From the NCBI GenBank assembly GCA_038230775.1, contig JBBRMQ010000170.1:1-9538 (forward strand): a DNA stretch of 9,538 nt, read 5' to 3'. Below are positions 5,628 to 9,538 of this stretch, piece after piece. The DNA comes from JBBRMQ01 sp038230775 (GTDB lineage: Bacteria > Acidobacteriota > Thermoanaerobaculia > Gp7-AA8). The notes below the pieces were generated by a model that searched no databases, was not told where the DNA came from, and worked only from the letters and a program-made list of their open reading frames with translations. The translations under genes were made by a program, and so were the position numbers. The stretch's first letter is position 1, and each line of letters starts with the position of its first letter.

Positions 5628-6548
5628 CTACGCCAATGCTGCGAGGTGCTCGGCCACACTCGCCGACAGCGCTTCCATGTCGTATCCGCCCTCCAGCAGC
5701 GAGAGCACGCGACCCGCGGCGTGGCGTTCGGCGGCTTCCACGATGCGGCGCGTGATCTCGCCGTACACCTTCTCCGTCACGCGCATGCCGCCGAGGGGAT
5801 CGCGGCGGTGGGCGTCGAAGCCGGAGGAGAGAAGGATGGCTTGCGGGCGGTAGTCGTCGATGACGCGAACGATCACGTCTTCGACCGCGTGCATGTACTC
5901 GGCGTCTCCCATGCCCGCCGCAAGCGGGATGTTCGTCGTAAAGCCGCGGCCCTCATCCACGCCGATCTCCTGCGCCGATCCCGTACCCGGATAGAACGGA
6001 TATCGATGGATCGACGCGTAGTAGACGTCGTCGCGCTCCTCGAACAGATGCTGCGTTCCATTCCCGTGATGGACGTCGAAGTCGAAGATGAAGACGCGCT
6101 CGATTCCTTGCTGTTCGCGCATCCACTCCGCAACGCAGGCGATCGTGTTGAAGAAGCAGAAGCCCATGGCCTGCAGACGCTCGGCGTGGTGGCCGGGAGG
6201 GCGCGCCACGACGAATGTGCGCTCGCCGGCCAGCGTAGCTTCCGCGGCGGTCAGCGCGGCGGAGACCGCAGCGCGAGCGGCAGCGAACGTGTGCGACGAG
6301 ATCGGGTTGTCGATCGAGTGGAAGAGGCGCATTCCGGCGCGGCACGCCTGATCGAGTTGACGCTCGTAATCGGCTGAGTGCACTTTGGCGATGATCCGTT
6401 CGGTGTCGGCATGCGCCACGGAATCGTTGATGGTCTCGAAACCCGCGCGGTGCACGCCGGCGATCGCCGCGTCGATGCGCGCGGAGTTCTCCGGATGGCC
6501 CACTCCGGTGTCGTGTTTGTAGAAGATCGGGTGGGTGTAGATTTTCAT
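5628..6548 (-). CDS. Histone deacetylase family protein (class II-type, acetylpolyamine amidohydrolase/HDAH-like)
   Basis: 306 residues of the arginase/deacetylase fold, a Zn-dependent hydrolase that removes acetyl groups from amines. All active-site motifs are intact: RPPGHHAE with His120-His121, DFDVHHGNGTQ with zinc ligands Asp158 and His160, YPFYPGTG, SSGFDAHRRDPLGGM with zinc ligand Asp245, and EGGYD with the catalytic Tyr289. GHPENSARI near the N-terminus is also typical. The EGGYD form and length point to bacterial class II-like enzymes rather than AcuC. Bacterial members act on acetylated polyamines, small amides or protein lysines; the substrate here is unknown. No signal peptide is seen, so it is probably cytoplasmic. 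It starts at ATG 6548-6546, divergent by 29 bp from the flippase-like gene, with no clear Shine-Dalgarno, and is followed after 9 bp by the Coa1-like gene. Confidence 0.94.
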   Translation of the reverse strand: MKIYTHPIFYKHDTGVGHPENSARIDAAIAGVHRAGFETINDSVAHADTERIIAKVHSADYERQLDQACRAGMRLFHSIDNPISSHTFAAARAAVSAALTAAEATLAGERTFVVARPPGHHAERLQAMGFCFFNTIACVAEWMREQQGIERVFIFDFDVHHGNGTQHLFEERDDVYYASIHRYPFYPGTGSAQEIGVDEGRGFTTNIPLAAGMGDAEYMHAVEDVIVRVIDDYRPQAILLSSGFDAHRRDPLGGMRVTEKVYGEITRRIVEAAERHAAGRVLSLLEGGYDMEALSASVAEHLAALA

Positions 6549-6577
6549 CGAGTCGTCACACTGTAAACTCGCGGCGC

Positions 6578-7576
6578 TTGAAGCACATTCTCCGCCTGTC
6601 CATCGTCGTCTTCCTGACGGTTTTCTTTCTTGCCTTCTTCCTCTGGAACAGCAATCTGGCGGATGTGTGGCGAATCCTGAAGGCCACCGATCTGCGCTGG
6701 TTCTTCGCCGGCATTCTCATCAATGTGGGCGCGCTCGTCTTCCGCACGCTCCGCTGGCGGATTCTGATCGACAGCGAGAATCCGCCACCGTTTTACGCGA
6801 CCTTCTTCGCGAACACGATCGGCTACGCGTTGTCCGCAATGCTGCCGATCCGCGCTGGCGACGTCGCGCGGCCCGCGCTGTTGTCGCGCCGCAGCAACGT
6901 CCGCTTCTCGGACGCGCTCGGCACCGTGCTGAGCGAGCGCGTGCTCGACCTCGTGAGCATCCGTCTGTTGCTCCTTTTTTTCTGTGTGCGCCGATGGAAC
7001 GAATTCGATGACAAAGTCGTGCACGGAAGCGCCGTCGTTGCGGGGGTGATTCTCGCCGCGCTGCTCGTCCTTCTAATCGCCGTGTACTTTTTCGGCGAAC
7101 GCATTCGGCGCTTGCATACCCGCCTCGGACTCTTGTTGCCGATTCGTTTTCGTGAAGCCTGGATGCGGTTTTTTGACGCGTTCGCGCAGACGCTGCAACT
7201 GGTGACAAAGCCCGCCGCGGCCTTCGCGGTGCTCGTGACGACCGCGGGGATCTGGCTCTGCCTGAACGCGCAATACTGGGTGGCGCTCCTCGCGGCGCAC
7301 CGTCCGCTGCCACTCGATGCGGCGCTGTTTCTCAGCGCGGCGACGACCGTAGGCGTCGCGGTTCCTACACCGGGAGGCGTTGGCGGTTTCCATAAAATCT
7401 GTCAGTGGGTTCTGACGTCGTATTACGGATTTGACATCGATACTTCGGTTGCGGTTGCAGTTCTGCTTCATGTGGTGAGCACCCTGCCGGTGCTCCTCGC
7501 GGCGCTTGCTCTCGTTCTTCGCGAAGGGCTGACGTGGCGTGAACTGCGGCGGGAGACCACCACCGGGGAAACGTGA
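6578..7576 (+). CDS. Flippase-like / lysylphosphatidylglycerol-synthase transmembrane family (UPF0104) protein
   Basis: 332 residues, a polytopic inner-membrane protein. Hydrophobic segments lie near 4-22, 41-56, 74-90, 122-136, 151-171, 213-239, 247-262 and 291-314. Family signatures are SAMLPIRAGDVARPALLSRR (86-105) with SERVLDLVSI (119-128), and PTPGGVGGFHK (263-273). These match the MprF/AglD-type transmembrane domain; there is no C-terminal aminoacyl-transferase domain, so lysyl transfer is not expected. Members are linked to flipping or modifying lipids and polyprenyl-linked sugars, but this one's substrate is unknown. The start is TTG at 6578: the protein begins directly with its first helix and no in-frame ATG follows for a long way. 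No Shine-Dalgarno is visible. A TAAACT at 6564-6569 could serve as a -10 box, giving a nearly leaderless transcript. lon follows in the same direction after 67 bp. Confidence 0.9.
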   Translation: MKHILRLSIVVFLTVFFLAFFLWNSNLADVWRILKATDLRWFFAGILINVGALVFRTLRWRILIDSENPPPFYATFFANTIGYALSAMLPIRAGDVARPALLSRRSNVRFSDALGTVLSERVLDLVSIRLLLLFFCVRRWNEFDDKVVHGSAVVAGVILAALLVLLIAVYFFGERIRRLHTRLGLLLPIRFREAWMRFFDAFAQTLQLVTKPAAAFAVLVTTAGIWLCLNAQYWVALLAAHRPLPLDAALFLSAATTVGVAVPTPGGVGGFHKICQWVLTSYYGFDIDTSVAVAVLLHVVSTLPVLLAALALVLREGLTWRELRRETTTGET

Positions 7577-7582
7577 TATACC
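7574..7582 (+). promoter_or_regulatory. Weak candidate extended -10 element upstream of lon
   Basis: TGATATACC overlaps the stop of the flippase-like gene and resembles an extended -10 (TGnTATAAT). The possible -35 (GAGACC, 7553-7558, 18-bp spacer) matches poorly. No heat-shock consensus or CIRCE element was found in the 67-bp gap. Confidence 0.2.
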
Positions 7583-7603
7583 GGCCAGCCGCGGGAACAG
7601 CCA

Positions 7604-7617
7604 TTGCAGCGTTGCAA
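7604..7617. repeat. Short dyad upstream of lon
   Basis: TTGCA, GCGT, TGCAA: perfect 5-bp arms around 4 bases, 26 bp before the lon start. It could be an operator half-site pair or chance. Confidence 0.25.
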
Positions 7618-7634
7618 GAGCTTCCCAAGGGCGA

Positions 7635-7638
7635 GAGG
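7635..7638 (+). promoter_or_regulatory. Ribosome binding site of lon
   Basis: GAGG (within GAGAGGAA) lies 5 nt before ATG 7644. This supports the start that leaves a short, charged N-terminal tail before the Lon substrate-binding domain. Confidence 0.65.
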
Positions 7639-7643
7639 AATCG

Positions 7644-9538
7644 ATGACGGACGCGAACGAAACCGCGAAAGAAGAGGCGATCAAGATCCCGGATGTCCTG
7701 CCGGTGCTTCCGCTCAAGGACCTGGTGATCTTCCCCTTCATCATTGTTCCGTTGTCGGTGTCGCGCGAGAAGTCCATCAATGCCGTCGACCAGGCGCTGG
7801 CCGAGAACCGCGTGATCATGCTGACCGCGCAGAAGGATTTTCAGAACGAAGATCCTGGCGAAGAAGATCTCTACCGCGTCGGTACGGTCGCCATCATCAT
7901 GCGCATGCTGAAGTTGCCCGATGGCCGCATCCGCATTCTGGTGCAGGGCTTGTCGCGCGCTCGCGTCGATTACTTCATCCAGACCGCGCCATTTTTCAAG
8001 GCGAAGATCACGCGCATCGAAGAGCCGGCCACGAAAGACAAGTCGCTCGAGATCGAGGCGCTCATCCGCGCCGTCAAACAGAACCTCGACCGCGCCGTCA
8101 GCCTCGGCAAGAACATTTCGCCGGAAGTGATGGTCATCGCCGCGAACCTCGATGACCCTGCGCGACTCACCGATCTTGCCGCGTCGAATCTCGATCTCAA
8201 GCTCGAAGAAGCGCAGGGGATTCTGGAGACGATCGATCCGGTCGAGCGGCTCAAGAAAGTCAACGAGCTGCTCACGCGCGAGATCAACCTCCTGACGATG
8301 CAGCAGGAGATCTCGTCCGCCGCACAGGGCGAGATGAACAAGAGCCAGCGCGAGTACTTCCTTCGTCAGCAGTTGAAGGCCATTCAGTCGGAGTTGGGCG
8401 AAGGCGAAGAGCTCACCGAGGACGTCGAGAATTACCGCAAGAAGATCGAAGAGAAGATGATCCCGACGGAAGCGCGGGAAGAGGTCGAGAAGCAGATCAA
8501 GCGTCTCGAGCGATCCCATCCCGATTCCGCCGAAACGTCGATCATTCGCACCTATCTCGACTGGATGACCGGATTGCCGTGGGGCGTGATGTCCGCGGAC
8601 AATCACGATCTCCAGCGCGCCCGCACGATCCTCGACGAAGATCACTACGATCTCGAGAAGATCAAGGAGCGCATTCTCGAGTACCTCGCGGTGCGCAAGC
8701 TGCGCGGCGCGAAGATGAAGGGCCCGATCCTTTGCTTCGTGGGACCGCCGGGCGTCGGCAAGACCTCGTTAGGCCGATCGATCGCCCGCGCGCTGGACCG
8801 CAAGTTCGTTCGTATCTCGTTAGGCGGCGTGCGCGACGAGGCGGAAATCCGCGGGCATCGCCGCACGTACGTCGGCGCGCTGCCGGGGCGCATCGTCCAG
8901 GGCATCAACCAGGCGCAGACTTCGAATCCGGTCTTCATGCTGGATGAAGTCGACAAGATCGGCGCGGACTATCGCGGCGATCCGTCGTCGGCGCTGCTCG
9001 AAGTGCTCGACCCCGAACAGAACTACTCCTTCCGCGACCACTACCTCGGCGTGGCGTACGACCTGTCGAACGTGATGTTCATCGTGACGGCGAACGTGCT
9101 CGACACGATCCAGCCGGCGTTCCTCGATCGCATGGAAGTGATCCGCCTCTCCGGCTACACCGACGAGGAGAAGCTGTCGATCGCGAAGCAGCATCTGATC
9201 CCGAAACAGATGGAAGAGAACGGGATCAACGATACGGAAGTGGCCTGGACCGACTCCGGGATCACGCGCGTCATCACCGGCTACACGAAGGAAGCAGGGC
9301 TGCGCAATCTCGAGCGCGAGATCGGGACGATCTGCCGCAAGATTGCTGTGGAAGTGGCCGAAGGCAAAGGCAACGCGGCCGGCTACCGCATCACCGAAGC
9401 GAACGTCGAGAAATACCTCGGTCCGATGAAGCACTTCGCGGAAGAGCTTCTGGAGCGCGATCAGGTCGGCGTGGCGACCGGACTGGCCTGGACTGCGGTC
9501 GGCGGCGACATCCTCTTCATCGAGGCCATTGCCGTCCG
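7644..9538 (+). CDS. lon: ATP-dependent protease Lon (LonA type); C-terminus cut by window edge
   Basis: 631 complete residues are present and the frame is open at the right edge. Lon is a cytoplasmic homohexameric AAA+ serine protease that degrades misfolded and regulatory proteins. The N-terminal domain starts at VLPVLPLKDLVIFPFIIVP (18-36) and is followed by the coiled-coil region with QREYFLRQQLKAIQSELGE. Next come the conserved TYLDWMTGLPWG, Walker A GPPGVGKT (367-374, Lys373), the pore and neighbouring motif ISLGGVRDEAEIRGHRRTYV, Walker B VFMLDEVDK (430-438, Asp434-Glu435), and the Arg-finger region PAFLDRMEVI. The sensor-2 helix AGLRNLEREIG precedes the protease domain, of which only the beginning (about 605-631) is visible. 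By comparison with E. coli Lon (784 residues, Lys362, Ser679), the catalytic Ser and Lys should lie beyond the window. The ATP-dependent half is intact with no frameshift. It lies 67 bp after the flippase-like gene and may have its own promoter. Confidence 0.97.
   Translation, partial: MTDANETAKEEAIKIPDVLPVLPLKDLVIFPFIIVPLSVSREKSINAVDQALAENRVIMLTAQKDFQNEDPGEEDLYRVGTVAIIMRMLKLPDGRIRILVQGLSRARVDYFIQTAPFFKAKITRIEEPATKDKSLEIEALIRAVKQNLDRAVSLGKNISPEVMVIAANLDDPARLTDLAASNLDLKLEEAQGILETIDPVERLKKVNELLTREINLLTMQQEISSAAQGEMNKSQREYFLRQQLKAIQSELGEGEELTEDVENYRKKIEEKMIPTEAREEVEKQIKRLERSHPDSAETSIIRTYLDWMTGLPWGVMSADNHDLQRARTILDEDHYDLEKIKERILEYLAVRKLRGAKMKGPILCFVGPPGVGKTSLGRSIARALDRKFVRISLGGVRDEAEIRGHRRTYVGALPGRIVQGINQAQTSNPVFMLDEVDKIGADYRGDPSSALLEVLDPEQNYSFRDHYLGVAYDLSNVMFIVTANVLDTIQPAFLDRMEVIRLSGYTDEEKLSIAKQHLIPKQMEENGINDTEVAWTDSGITRVITGYTKEAGLRNLEREIGTICRKIAVEVAEGKGNAAGYRITEANVEKYLGPMKHFAEELLERDQVGVATGLAWTAVGGDILFIEAIAV

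Noticed and set aside
7752..7759. Another TTGTCGG-type heptad within lon
   Set aside because: A single unit in coding sequence with no neighbouring copy or inverted arm; expected by chance.
7365..8645. Minus-strand open frame of 426 codons
   Set aside because: It lies opposite the highly conserved lon coding sequence and the end of the flippase-like gene; its composition is typical of antisense translation.

Overview
The window is GC-rich, densely packed bacterial DNA with eight protein genes (one cut by each edge). Codon use is uniform, gaps are short, and starts include ATG, GTG and TTG. The gene content suggests a Gram-negative soil or environmental lineage: an acidobacterial-style DUF1844 protein, a DUF4388 protein of a type I associate with Acidobacteriota, a bacterial Coa1-like protein, and a hairpin made of TTGTCGG-type heptads. 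Acidobacteriota or a relative is my best guess, but it rests on resemblance only; there is no rRNA or tRNA to confirm it.

Left block, minus strand, 3948 down to 1: one apparent operon reading exported dienelactone-hydrolase-like enzyme, DUF1844 protein, polytopic TPR/zinc-cluster membrane protein, then DUF4388 protein (cut by the left edge). The last three are nearly fused: a TGATG overlap joins the first pair, and TAA-ACC-ATG joins the second. The DUF4388 protein holds the most informative signal in the window, two 24-residue MshEN-type cyclic-di-GMP-binding motifs separated by exactly five residues, lying inside the DUF4388 fold. The block may therefore encode an envelope-associated module with a cyclic-di-GMP-responsive cytoplasmic partner. 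That is inference.

Middle, 3949-5204: a 152-bp divergent gap holds a small GC-rich palindrome and a heptad-repeat hairpin (4 units in one arm, 3 in the other). The hairpin ends 4 bp before the start of a family-4-type glycosyltransferase on the plus strand. The glycosyltransferase ends in a 12-bp convergent overlap with the next minus-strand gene.

Right block: a minus-strand pair (class II-type histone-deacetylase-like amidohydrolase, then a small membrane-anchored Coa1-like protein) is divergent, by only 29 bp, from a plus-strand flippase-like membrane protein of the UPF0104/MprF-transmembrane type. Downstream of that, lon runs off the right edge before its catalytic serine.

I saw no phage, transposase, CRISPR, toxin-antitoxin or recognisable defence genes. 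Most of the window is ordinary chromosomal housekeeping and envelope sequence. The points worth a second look are the MshEN insertion, the uncharacterised three-gene membrane module and the heptad hairpin.
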